The notes beneath the pieces are model-generated. The model had not been told where the DNA came from. It saw only the letters and a list, made by a program, of their open reading frames with translations, and made no database searches. DNA of 64,000 bases from Cladobotryum mycophilum (taxonomy: Eukaryota; Ascomycota; Sordariomycetes; Hypocreales; Hypocreaceae): assembly GCA_036429605.1 (NCBI GenBank), contig CM071589.1, positions 6,324,001 to 6,388,000 on the forward strand. The letters run 5' to 3'. Each line of letters begins with the position of its first letter. Within the stretch, counting starts at the first letter, position 1. This document shows, in pieces, positions 44,801 to 54,982 of the stretch. The translations under genes and the position numbers were made by a program.

Positions 44801-47241
44801 GGCTCGTTTGGCTAAAGCAAAGTCAAGAACGCCACGAAGGCTTGATTGAGGGCATGATGAAGCGGGTTGATGCCATTCGAGACAAAATGTGGTATGTTAC
44901 GGATGTCCGCAACTCCAAAGAGTATGCGCACAGTCGAGATATCTGTCAGGCATTGAAGACGATGGGTATGCCGAGGAGATGGAGCTCACTTCAAAGAAAT
45001 CGAGCAAACAATGCCCGCGGCCCCACCTCGTCATACCTGTACCGCACGGAGTCCCAGATCATGGATCTTTTGGCGGCGTCTGAAGATCAGGGTGGTCCCA
45101 ACAAACTGAGTGATGACCAAGCTGAAGTAACTTCGGCTTGGATGCATCAGTATGGGATTGAAAACTTCTGTCAGGGCGAAGAGCGAATCCATCGATTCAG
45201 CTGCGAAGTGGACCGGTGTATATCGAAGCTCGTGGGCGAAAACATCCGAGAGGCCCCCGTCTTATGGTCGAGTGAGCTCTATAAACGAGACAAGCTCATC
45301 CATGATCGTGCTAAACGAGATCGGGATCACGGCAGTTGGGCAGGCGACGACTCAGCCAGCATGATTAGTGAACAAGACCGGAGACATGCTCCATCATCAT
45401 CTGGTCGGTCAGGTAGTTCATTTGCTCGGGATCAGAGATCTATGGCGACAAGCACCACGAGCTACCACTCTCTAGATTTTGCAAGACATGGTCATAATAG
45501 AGCCGGTGGCACGCTCTCTGACATTCCGGACGGACACGAGTACTTTGACAAAGCCTCACCAGTCCATATGGATTCGGGAGGTACATACTGGTCCCCATTC
45601 CAGGTGCCGATATCACCAAGCTCTGCTCCATCTCGCGCATACTCGCCCACTACAAGTCTCACAAATGTTTCAACTACCTTTTCTGGTCCCACGCTTCACA
45701 ATACAATCCCATCGACTACAAGCGTGTCTACGGGGCGACCCGGTACATCTGCCTCCTCCAACGAGACTGTCCATCAACAGCGGGTAGACGATGAGAAGAC
45801 AAGATTCCTTTCTGACCTCAAGCAGACCCTGACCAGTCTGCTCTTGTCGGACCTGGGCAATCAGGTCTTGGCTCGTGGATCAGAGACGGACAACTGGTTC
45901 AAGAAACTTGGACAACAGTGCATCGACAGAAAGGATGCCATGGAGAGGCGAGCGAAGCGCAAGGTGGAGAAGAAAGCTCAAAAGTCTGGTTTAACAAGAC
46001 CGAGGGTGATTGAGAAGAAGAAGAACTTTGAGAACCTCCGCGACATTGATAATATGTCGGAGCCATCAGAGCCCACTTTGGCAGCTGGCCTAGAATCATC
46101 TTCTCCTGTGGTCGATGGACCCATTCCAAAGGACGACTCGGCCGAGTTCCCGTTCAAGAAGGCGTATCAACGTCTGCTCAACATGTTTTGCGTTCATCCA
46201 AATCCCTACGCTAAACTCAACGCTCTGAACGAGCTGGAGCAATTGATTGTTGCGTCAATGCTCTCGAATGGCTCAAAGCGAGCCCGATGGAACAGGTCTG
46301 ATGCAGGTTCTAGCGTGGTGGAGGATCACCAGCTTGGCGGTCGCCCTACACCGCTGGAGGGCACAATTGACAACGTCAAAGAGCGACGTATGCATGCCAT
46401 TCAGGCATCCCTCCCACCCACAGGGTTTTCTTTCCAGTCTCGACAGTCCAACTCCGAAACACGTTCTATTGTTTCCGGCGGTGCCACCTACACCGATGCA
46501 ATCACCAAGGAGCTTCAGACCTTGTTCCGCGATGCATCAATTCGTCCAAAGAGTCTCTTCCGTGATTTGCAGTTTATTGCTGCCTTTGTCCCTCCATCAG
46601 TTCTTGATAAGCCCGAGCGAGGTAAGGCGTTTTGGAATACGGGCCTTGCTGCCCTCAAGTTGAAGTCAGAAGTGTGCCGCACAATGGTGGAGATGGCCGA
46701 CGAAGCACTTGCGGCGCATACCATCGCCCGTCAGTCGTCTAATGACCCCACTACCCCTCTTGATATGCCGCAGTCGGCCTCTAGCACGCCGCCACCTCCT
46801 TCAACCATATACGATATGGAAGACGTTGGCAAGATGTGGACCATCACTGCTAAAGAAGGATACCCCACGGCGCAGCGTGAGCTGGCGCTCTTTTACCTGG
46901 CTAACCCCGAATTTGTTGAGCGTACTACGCTTCCTTTGTCCAAACCACGAGAAGTCTTCAAGCAGACAGTCATGGAAAAATATGGCCGTACCGATAGGGC
47001 CAGATTAAGTGTAGGTGGTCCTGGAGGAAGCAGTCTTAGTGTTGGACTCGGCTCTCGAGTCACCGGAGTTGGCAGTGCCAGCGCCAGTGACGGAACTCTC
47101 TTAGGAGGTAAAGAAGGTGATGTGCGAAACGATCCGGGCCTAATGTGCGTTGCTGTCCACTGGATGGAAGCAGCAGAGAAAGGAGGCGACGAGCTCGCCA
47201 CCAGTTTCTTGCGACAAAACGGGTTTATGGGACTCGGATGA
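41899..47241 (+). CDS. Large conserved fungal protein with Sel1-like C-terminal repeats
   Basis: Single uninterrupted frame of 1780 codons; function not recognised with certainty. An N-terminal disordered Q/P/S-rich part (about 1-130) contains a (QP)n run. Residues about 140-620 form a helical region ending in KWLVWRCLFFVFLVGVIIHP..YGMLAEYHITPYAREKIL. Its spacing recalls RasGAP-like folds, but I cannot confirm an arginine finger. An acidic linker with SSTDTDDDDG follows, then another helical region with KKVEKKAQK-type basic stretches. The C-terminus shows Sel1/TPR-like units (WTITAKEGYPTAQRELALFYL and HWMEAAEKGGDELATSFL). The start codon has a poor context (CTG before ATG) and follows an overlapping upstream frame, so a later ATG is possible. 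Intact across 5.3 kb, a useful contrast to frameshifted neighbours. Confidence 0.8.
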   Translation: MFPPTTTAVSPTVAHNSRSPTPSSENHEDAQRPKRYDSPSRSSDVAPSHVSTHSQTQTQPQPQPQPATQTLAIRLSDDVGRRRHSRHQSPMASRNKAIVAQATLPNSSNTRHGSGYRPMTPGSAAGEATTLPSKYHKKPLLQDVSLYTNTHLVRDSDNTTLEELAHIVRLSKYQERKRANTRIRLQRSLISTALSARLTRCGEMAHRYLVENFRKDDKDNFATLYNAIHDVRKSCDELRRYALLEPELESLSSAALGSSESLDTPTNSTVGAGPLRSITPFLHDISASARETFIDFLNQIRTNPEYLATRICSLTSTELKEFLTFHKGLEPVESVLPFHARPPNRPHASASGRANANSDIDRVLSFQRHDPLSILIHACFANSAGPDSSEDQRRTEVWATVLAKLIAEPKSTGEHFLICVLNIWTAMRDWSGKSNMEWYLMKILEDGAFLLDRAEDQHGTRFNVSDWDRSDEIAAKDFYEKAVNDLFELVDDEDATGIPEGLLELGNAILSKLEDKYAENTSKWLVWRCLFFVFLVGVIIHPEYYGMLAEYHITPYAREKILKKVAMKAHEYVSSMWSGKPSATCVPVNIPPKIKGHVENILTRFQGSHSKIPAAKLLPARSITSLRETVEVRPYLVISPADLLTLVNALFPEKRLTAGIRSGPASIAISMASHNNHRNFDTASIISTTAGSIFSEPTNRDSIYDTITPQRYSPPANDPDDPPGPKDYEDDGIRLRLALHEIKQNLGPDVLRGSCHPCAERWVVLFISPDGKSLSTTMTYDPDDELEDEENSSSTDTDDDDGVKRPELDKDYHQLRNSILKLVEDYEIPRSLEPERGRAQLSNRASGLKKYTSKNKIITPEKTMASRNPYRRQLSETSTATLDSVLKSKPEESEPVLITMLKAASSQSKAQSDFVSAHMYWKTLNQLTALGSSSLRQDGFAALINILARGPRDAIRRSASAIEDYDAWLVWLKQSQERHEGLIEGMMKRVDAIRDKMWYVTDVRNSKEYAHSRDICQALKTMGMPRRWSSLQRNRANNARGPTSSYLYRTESQIMDLLAASEDQGGPNKLSDDQAEVTSAWMHQYGIENFCQGEERIHRFSCEVDRCISKLVGENIREAPVLWSSELYKRDKLIHDRAKRDRDHGSWAGDDSASMISEQDRRHAPSSSGRSGSSFARDQRSMATSTTSYHSLDFARHGHNRAGGTLSDIPDGHEYFDKASPVHMDSGGTYWSPFQVPISPSSAPSRAYSPTTSLTNVSTTFSGPTLHNTIPSTTSVSTGRPGTSASSNETVHQQRVDDEKTRFLSDLKQTLTSLLLSDLGNQVLARGSETDNWFKKLGQQCIDRKDAMERRAKRKVEKKAQKSGLTRPRVIEKKKNFENLRDIDNMSEPSEPTLAAGLESSSPVVDGPIPKDDSAEFPFKKAYQRLLNMFCVHPNPYAKLNALNELEQLIVASMLSNGSKRARWNRSDAGSSVVEDHQLGGRPTPLEGTIDNVKERRMHAIQASLPPTGFSFQSRQSNSETRSIVSGGATYTDAITKELQTLFRDASIRPKSLFRDLQFIAAFVPPSVLDKPERGKAFWNTGLAALKLKSEVCRTMVEMADEALAAHTIARQSSNDPTTPLDMPQSASSTPPPPSTIYDMEDVGKMWTITAKEGYPTAQRELALFYLANPEFVERTTLPLSKPREVFKQTVMEKYGRTDRARLSVGGPGGSSLSVGLGSRVTGVGSASASDGTLLGGKEGDVRNDPGLMCVAVHWMEAAEKGGDELATSFLRQNGFMGLG

Positions 47242-48383
47242 TCCGATGCCATCATTTCTACTCTTACTATGCTTCCGAGATCTGGACGATTTTGGATTTG
47301 CACTCATTCGTTAGCGGGATGCACTGCATATCCCTTTCTTTTGTTTATCATTTCTATTCCACTTTCATCAGCAAAGCATCATTATACGAAGTTATGGCGG
47401 AATACGGGTATGATCTAAACAAACACCAGCGAATAATGTTTTTTTTCGTGCGCGGGAATTATTGAACGTTTACATACGAAACGGGCCGGTATAGATTATG
47501 GGCTGCAAGCTGACTCCATCATTTTTTTCTCTTTTCTTATTTTCTTTTTTCTCATCCATGATCACCATCATTCATCATCAATTGGCAATATTGGGATAAC
47601 ATGTAACGGACACAACTAACGGATTTGGGAATCACTTTATTTTTACGAAACGCTTCAAAGATAGACGGAACTAACGGCCTTTCCTTTTAACGACCCAATT
47701 TTTCATTTGTTTTTTCTTTCTTAATGCAGAGGAAGAAGAAGAAGAGAATCCCGAGGGAAGAGGGACTTATGAGAGAAACCCGCCCAGGGCGTCTTTTATC
47801 TTCTTCTTTCTTCTGTTGATGTAGGAAATTTAGCGAGAAAGCAGCCTGGGAGGATATACCAAGAGTCAACTTTTTGTATGGAATGCGATGAAAGCATGAT
47901 AGTAGGCATTATAGCATATACTCAGCGCCAAAATAAGCATTTTTTTCTATAATGGTGATTTACTTTTTGTTTCACTTTTTATGATATGACCCCTATTTTG
48001 GTGTTGATATCGCAAGAGAGCCAATTTGCTAGAGCATCACTAGTGATAGGACTGATGAACATGGACTGGGCGGCAGATTTCACATACTTCATCAACATGT
48101 TTTGTCATCTTCTCAGCTCACGGTGAAATTAATCTATTGTCATTACGCCATATGCCTATCCCGGATAATGTCCCAACAACATATCGCCAACCCAACAAAG
48201 AGCAAATGCAACAAAAAGCCCAGCCATTTTCTCCCTAAATCAAGCACACTCCCTCCAACTCCCATCCTTGTAGCCGGCCCATCATTCGTCGCTCATTTCT
48301 CAAAATCTAAATATTCATACATTTTTCTTTTTCCCCCTGCCGCCTTAGCCGCCGTTTTCAATGATAAACCGACACCCTACCCT
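47242..48383. other. Convergent spacer between large gene and PARP
   Basis: 3' regions of two convergent genes. Plus-strand T-rich tracts near 47520-47560 and a short GAAGAAGAAGAAGAG run near 47731. The open frame 48102-48803 is antisense to PARP and not real. Confidence 0.45.
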
Positions 48384-50709
48384 TTACATCTGAACGCGGA
48401 AGAGGTATCGCAACTTGACTTGCGCCACGTCGTAGCAAATGTACTCGTTGTAAACCAGGCCCGCGCCATGAATGTTTGTTGGGCCGGCAGCGACAGACAT
48501 ATCGGGCTGTTGGGCTCAAACGTTAGCGTTTCTGCATCTTTCAATGAACATATGGGGAAGCCTAGATTGTTTGCTTACCATCTGGATACCCTTAAGAGTC
48601 GGGTGAACGGGGCTGGCATCCATCCACTTACTTGGGGCCGTTCGGCCCATACCCCATGTACTCTCCATACCCTTTGCCAAAGCATCTGTCCCGGCGGTAT
48701 AGCTGGATCCAGTAAGCTGCTGCATAGGGTCACCCAGCTTCGCTTCGCAGAGAAGCAGCAATGCCTGACCGCCCGAATTGTAAGAGCAACAGTAGTTGGC
48801 TGACTTGGAGGACATGTCGGCCAAGTAGATACCTTTGCCAAACATGTACCCTGAAACTGGCGCCTCGGGCGGGGCGATACGCAGACCCTGGCTAAGAATA
48901 CCGCCAAAGTTTGTGGCTCGTGAACCGTGCCAGAGCAGGCGTCGATTCGCTCCAATTTTGCTGGCGTTGGCGTAATCGTCGAATCGATCCTTCTCGCCCT
49001 TGCGCTCGACCCGGAAGATTTCCTGAACCTTGTATTGGACATGGTGGGTCTGACCTTTGGACCCTTGAAGATATTGCTCCAGGAGTTGGAACTCACTACT
49101 CTTGTGGTCGAGAACCGTCATCTCCTCCAAGTTGAGACTCTTGAACTGGTTGTCGAGCGGATGGACATCATCAACCTCCTTGTGGTCCTTCATAATCTCA
49201 TCTGCGTCCTTCATGTCTGATAAACTCTCCAAGAGCTCAATTTCTTGTTTGAGCATAGTCCCGTTGTTAATGACGGGTGGTCGATTCCGTCCAAAGGCAT
49301 GCGGAATAATGGAGTAGTATAAGTTGGACAATTGTTCGATAGCACTTGGGGCATCCATACCCCAGCGGCTAGCAGCCAGAGAAGAATCATCAAGAAGGGC
49401 GGCTAAGTCTTTGAGCTGCTGGAAACCTCGTAAGATATTGCCCTTGCTCAACTTTCCGAGCGGCAGCTTGTTAGCGTCGTAATTCAAGGCACTCATAGTG
49501 GCCTCGAAATACCGCTTGTTGAAGATGAGCCCCATAAGAGACCTGATGGACGGCGAGAGCTTGCATTCTGGGGGCTTATAGTCTGGCTGCTCTTTCTTGA
49601 CTACTTTGGAGTCTTCTTTCTCATCCTCATCGTCATCCGGATTGTAGCTCTTCTCGACGAAAGCATATTTTCCGGGTTTCGGATTTTCACCTCTATTGTC
49701 CCACGTCAAACCGGACTTGTCCTTGAACTTCTTCTCAAAGTTCTTTATGGCATCGGGCAGAGTTCCATTGCCCAACATGGCACTTTGGCCGACCTCACCG
49801 ACTCGACCCCATCGAGTCCATGTTTTGTACGCTGAAGACTGGGGGTCAAGCAAGACCTAATCAAGTCAGTATGGTTGTTTGGAGATGGATCTTGCGCGGA
49901 TACTCACCTGGACGCGGTAAAACTTGTTGGCGTTGTTTGAAGCGTTGGTCTGATTAAGGGCTGCGTCATAGATCATGCCAGTGTCCGGTTCTATGTAGAC
50001 CAGGTAGTTGGAAAAGGGGCAGTATTCGTCTAGGGGAACAGTGGCGTCTTTTTCTTCATGAATTGACCAACAGCCACCTTTTTGTCATCCTTTGGCTCCT
50101 CTTTTTGAGCAGCTCCTTGACGGGCTCCTCTTCCTCGGACTCTTCTTCCTTGATCTTGGCGGGTTTGCCTTTGGCGGCAACCTTGGCTTTGGACGCTTTT
50201 GCTCCTTTGACGGACTTTGCTTTGACATCTGCGCTCGCATCCGGGTTTCCGTCCGCAGTTTTGGGCCGTTTATTCTCAGGCTCATCATCGTCGCTCTTAG
50301 TGATCATGATGGGCCGCTTCTTGCTGGCATTGGAATCCTGGGAGGAGGGTGCTGGTTGAGGCTGGGACTGGGGCTGGGGCTGGCCCCAAGCATAGTCGTC
50401 TGCTGAGACGACCTTTTGCTGCTTCTCAGACTCGAAGATCCATTCTGGACTTACCAAGGGGAGGTCCTTGGCCTTGCCAGCAGTAACTTTTGCTGAGCTT
50501 CCACTGTAATCATCTTCAGTGCAAACCACGTGGGTGGTGGCTTTTGTGACGCTCCTCGTGACGGTGCCACTGAGGTCCTTGATGAGCTTCTCTAGGGAAG
50601 CATGGGTATGTTGGAGGGAGTCAAACTTGCCGCTAAGGGCAATGGCACAACCGTCGAGGGGTGGTACAGCGGGAGTAGGAGGAGGAGCTGCAGCCTTGCG
50701 TCGAGGCAT
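48384..50709 (-). CDS. Poly(ADP-ribose) polymerase, BRCT-WGR-PARP (two frameshifts)
   Basis: Nuclear NAD-dependent ADP-ribosyltransferase for DNA damage signalling, fungal PARP-type (orthologue of Aspergillus PrpA by architecture). Exons 50709-49908, 49856-48579 and 48506-48384. Total plus two restored bases is 2205 nt, 734 residues. A BRCT domain (about 15-105: GCAIALSGKFDS, THVVCTEDDY, LVSPEWIFES) is followed by a basic/acidic linker. WGR (YDAALNQTNASNN, YKTWTRWGRVGE), the regulatory helical domain and the catalytic domain (LLWHGSRATNFGGILSQGL, GKGIYLADMSSKSANYC) follow. The catalytic Glu lies in VYNEYICYD, encoded by the last small exon, which a simple frame scan misses. In the linker the frame slips twice by one base at T5/A5 runs 50102-50106 and 50049-50053. 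With an added A at each, the linker reads on through VAVGQFMKKKDATVPLDEYC into WGR. Confidence 0.88.
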
Positions 50710-52047
50710 ATTGTGTCTTGAATTATGGAGTGTGATGATGGTAGGTAGGTAGGTTGGTTGTGGCAGTAAGCTGCGGTGGTGTGTTTATAACAGCTGGTCT
50801 GCGTAGAGGATAATGACGACAATGATGCAATTCTTGGACGAGGGTTTCAAGATATGCACAGTGGTGCGAGGGTCCAATTGAGGTCAGAGAACGATATTAT
50901 ATAGAATAAGATGACGATGATGGTGATGGTGATGAAGATGAAGAGTTTTAATGGATGGAATGAAAACAAAATGGAAGCTCAAACCCAGAGCGCGATCCTT
51001 CCCTTTTTAAAGATTGACCGAAATGACAGGAACCAGGACGATTCGAGCTGAACCAGCACAGTCAGTCCAGTCCAGCCTGCCAGCGGGAGGATTTCACTGT
51101 AGCGCCTCTGAAGCCGGTTCCAGGATGGTGGATGTGTTGCCTGAATTTGGTGGGGATGGACGGGGTCCACGGGTACCTCTTTGGGGGGGTTACAGGGGAG
51201 TCAGTCCACTAAAAGGAATGGAGCCCCCTTGCAGTGGAGACACGAAGAATCCAATCTACGGGTCCATGCAGATTGAAGAACAACCTAGACATTCTGCCAG
51301 GCAGAAGCGCGCTATTACTCGTAGAAGAAGCAACTTACGCCTACCACTCCAGAGTACGTACAAGGTGTTACTACAAGCCTCACGAGAGTGGCACGACATC
51401 ACGTGGTCAGAAGCGGTGAACCTTTTACTTTCCAAGTGATTGACTCTTGGGTTGGCTTCAAGCCTTCAGCCAGCCTCCCCTTTAGTTGTTCACCATGTCT
51501 TGTCTTGCATCGTTGGTTCCATTGAGCGCTTTGCTGCCTAGATGAAGCTTCAAGAGCTGGGGACGATGGCTGGGACATGTCATGCCAATGCCATGATGCT
51601 TGCTTTAGACACTCTTGACATGTGCGGCGAAAGAAACAAGCAGCACAGTGGCCAGTACTTTGTCTCTACACGATGCAGTCAGTTCGACCCAAGCACTATG
51701 CAGCTTCACTCGGAAGCAATGAAATTGTTTTTTTCTCTATTGACCTTGGGGGAATGGAGGCCTTCAAGGTTCATCAAAATGTCCTAGAGACCACAATGGC
51801 ATGAGCCACAGTTTGCAAATCAAGCTTCAATTGTCAATTAAAAGATTAAAAAAATAAAAATAAAAATGCATCAGGAAAACTTTAACATGATGGCGAAAAC
51901 TTATAATAAACAGCATCCACATATTGATCTAGTCATTAAATACGATCATGATGTCAATAAATTCTCTCCTCTCTCTCTCTCTGCAAATGGCATCACCAAA
52001 TCGATATCACAGTTCAAAAACCACGTGCTACAATTTATTTACTTACA
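50710..52047. other. Divergent spacer between PARP and secreted-protein gene
   Basis: Promoters of two divergent genes; the plus strand near 50730-50830 shows GTAGGTAGGTAGG and GATGATGGTGATGGTGATG (50911-50935). No supported coding frame (51014-51439 and 51542-51787 dropped). Confidence 0.45.
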
Positions 52048-52743
52048 ATGAGGAGCGCATCTCTCCCAAGTCTGCTCATCGGCCTCATCATCTCCATAGC
52101 CGGCCTGGCTTTTGCTGGGAAAAAGTGGAATCCCGACAGAAGACCACCAGTCATTTGGCCGCCGCCTCTAATCGCACCATCTCATAACATCGTATTCACA
52201 TGGTGTCGCAAGTACAACACGACGGGGGAGTGCGGGTCCAGGGTGATGAAGCATGGAGTGTGTCGTGAGTCTTGTCTTGTCTTGTCCTGTCTTGCCATGT
52301 GGTGGTATTATACAACAGCAAGTATCTAACCTACACATCCCCCTCCTTTTAGATGACTTGCCTACCTTTGGCGATAACGTCAAGGGCAGTTTGGAGGGTG
52401 TCGGAGCAGCTTTCGGTCACTGCATGCTATACCAGTACGATTGATTCCCTTCCCTTCCCTTCCCCTCCTTTCCAACACTACAATGAATGTGGATGGTTGC
52501 TAATAGTTCCTCTGCCTACCCTACAGTCGATATGATTGCAGAGGCGCCCACACCATCATGTTCATGGGAGAACACTTGTGGACCAAAGGCTTGTGTCCCT
52601 TTGCCAAGAAGAGGATATGGATTCAGGATGCCTCGTCTGTGAGATGCTGCGCGGGCCATCCAGAGAACCCCTGGTGCACCCGAGATGATCTGTATGGAAA
52701 GAGGTTGGAGAGGCCGCGCTGTGAAGAGAATGGAATAAGATGA
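52048..52743 (+). CDS. Small cysteine-rich secreted protein (candidate effector)
   Basis: Unrecognised 171-residue protein. Exons 52048-52264, 52353-52434 and 52527-52743, all phases matching (516 nt). The first 23 residues MRSASLPSLLIGLIISIAGL..A form a strong signal peptide with cleavage after AFA. The mature protein starts GKKWNPDRRPPVIWPPP and has ten cysteines (WCR, ECG, GVC, GHC, YDC, GLC, RCC, PWC, PRC), an even number suitable for disulfides. It has no transmembrane segment or anchor. Small size, secretion and high cysteine content fit fungal effector-like or surface proteins, but also antimicrobial or adhesion roles; that is inference. Intron 1 carries CTTGT repeats right after the donor GTGAGT. 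Its neighbours (PARP, F-box) give no functional hint. Confidence 0.78.
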
Positions 52744-53226
52744 TGGCATCTACTCTACGTATGATCCAAAGCCGCTGTAAGGATACTAGGTAGTATGAAT
52801 CCCACGGGGGTCTCTTTCAATTCATATCATGGATTTGATGATAACTACTAGGTATTAATTATGTACTCATCGAGTCTCGTAGTATCATTGTTTCATGTCA
52901 CCGCATCCCATCATTAACAAATCACCACTACAGCTCATGGCGGGGTCTGTTATCTCCACACTGTGGGTACATGCATCTCTGCCTGCACACCTAAAGCCAT
53001 TTGAGTGGAGCCACACTGTCTGCTGCCTGAACAGCCAAGCATGGGAGGAGGTACGTACTTTTTTAATGCCAACTGGAGATGTCATTCATTCCCTTCAGCC
53101 AGCCAGCTTCCTTGACCACATACAAAAAGGCCGTTACTTTCTCTGCCTTGTTCAATTCTTTGTTCACCCTTCTTCTTCTTCTTCCTTTACCCATCCGCAG
53201 ACTTCATCTTCATCATCACCATCACC
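52744..53226. other. Spacer upstream of F-box gene
   Basis: Tandem-orientation spacer holding the 3' end of the secreted-protein gene and the F-box gene promoter, with CTTCTTCTTC and CATCATCACCATCACC tracts immediately before the start codon. No other feature. Confidence 0.5.
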
Positions 53227-54982
53227 ATGGATCCAATGGATGCAACTCCGTCCGCCACTGCCATGACCGTCATCCCAGACCATCGCTCAACTCCTCCCCT
53301 CTTGACCATGCCCATCGAGATCCTCACGCGCATCAGTCACCACCTCAACACCACAGACTTCTGCAATGTGCGCTTGACCTGCCGCGGCCTTGAGCAGGCT
53401 CTCTTCAATGACTTTGCCGACGACTTCTTTTCCCGCAAGCAGTTCATGATCTCCGAGTTCAGCCTCGGTGCTCTCATCGACATCGCCAAGAGTCGACTGG
53501 GCTGGACCATGAAGCATGTCAATCTCAGTGTTGACCACATCACTCTGGCAACGAATGCCATTTCGTTTCTGGGCGAGGAACAGCAGCGCTACTGCCATGC
53601 GTATAGAGCCCAGCAGATCAACCTGTGGAGCACCGGCTTGGTTCATGACCTGTTGGCCGAAGCATTCCGCCATCTGCCCAACCTCGAGTCCGTCGTCATT
53701 CGTGACTTCAACTCGTATACCAGGCACAGAGATGGCCCCAAAAAGGCCTGGAAAAGCTACGGCGCCAAAATCATGAGGGACACATGCGGTGTTGAGCCCG
53801 TCACCAACTACGAAACTGGTCACTACATGGGCTACCAAGTTGACTATGCTGGCCAGCTCTTCACTGCCGTCCTCAAGTCTCTGGGTACGGTCGATGCAAG
53901 ACCAAAGTCCATCAAGATATACGAGAGAAGGGGAAATCGGCTGCAGGATACCGCTTTTTATATACCGCGCGCCATTGAGGCCAAGGTACTCCCCGTTCTC
54001 AATAACTTGACAGAGTTGCATCTCTGCATCAGGGAAATCCCCAGTTCCATACAGCACAATTCAATCAACTACCTTTATTTGCGCAAGTTCCTCGCTCACT
54101 GTTCAAACCTTGAGATACTTCGCCTCAATTCCCATTTCGACAATTACGATATGATCGAGAGAGACTGTCTCAAATCGCTACAACTTTGGCTTGCCGCACC
54201 ACCCCCGCGCCCGGCTCAACATCTCAAGATAGTGATGAGCCGAGGGAGAATCAGTCGCCACCCCCGTCGCCTTTCCCCGCTTGCAGACCTTGAGCTTTGG
54301 CTTCATGTCCACTACTACCGATGACCTGCTCGCCATCCTCACCAAATTCGCCCCAACGTTGAAGCGTCTGGAACTCTGGAAAGTAATCCTTGGTGCGAAA
54401 GACCCCCAAAATGACGATCGCATCGCGAGAGCAAACATCTGCCTCTGGACAAGATTCTTCAGGAAGCTTCTTGCCATTCCAGGCCTCGATATCAATGAGA
54501 TATTGCTCGGCTTTCTGCGGCAATACGGCTCAGGCGTACCCAGCAGTCTCTCTACCATGCCCAACATCCGATTCATCAAGACCACCGCCTTTATCGAGGA
54601 AGACGCCAGCATACGCGTCATGGACGAACTTAAATATAGGGGCGAGGATATAAAGGACTTTATCAGCGGAATAACCATGATGTTCAACGCCGACTGGGTT
54701 ACATATGAGGATTGGAGGCAGCGCAGTAATGGTGAGATACTATTTGAGCTTTTCACCCTCTGTTACCAGCATCATGACATTTGGGATACGAAACGTATAG
54801 AAGCTAATGATGAAGCAGTAGCAGCTCTAAACGACCCAGAGGCTCAAGATGGCGAAACCGAGCTCGATATTGCAGCGAGTAAACGAGAGGCGGAAAAGTA
54901 TATCCACCGAGTTCGAGTTGACGAGGATGCCCTTGTACCAGAGCAGGACGAAAGTAATCTGTTTGGTCTTGGGTTCTTTTAG
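53227..54982 (+). CDS. F-box protein (fungal LRR-like type)
   Basis: Probable substrate adaptor of an SCF ubiquitin ligase. The F-box is at about residues 25-65 (LLTMPIEILTRISHHLNTTDFCNVRLTCRGLEQALFNDF). The rest has leucine-rich spacing typical of fungal F-box proteins (HLPNLESVVIRDF, VLNNLTELHLCIREIP, HCSNLEILRLNSHF, FAPTLKRLELWKV). Two models exist. In one, a 55-bp phase-0 intron 54232-54286 with weak donor GTGATG and acceptor TTGCAG gives 566 residues. In the other no intron exists and one C is missing at each of the C5 runs 54202-54206 and 54261-54265. That gives 585 residues with the linker QDSDEPRENQSPPP leading into FPRLQTLSFGFM. I slightly favour the second because FPRLQTLSFGF fits the repeat pattern and the intron lacks a branch site. 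The C-terminus is acidic and charged. Confidence 0.8.

Noticed and set aside
48102..48803. A 233-codon plus-strand frame
   Set aside because: Overlaps the last exon, intron and catalytic part of PARP on the opposite strand, and has no recognisable domain.
53287..54057. A 256-codon minus-strand frame
   Set aside because: Antisense to the F-box gene with no family pattern.
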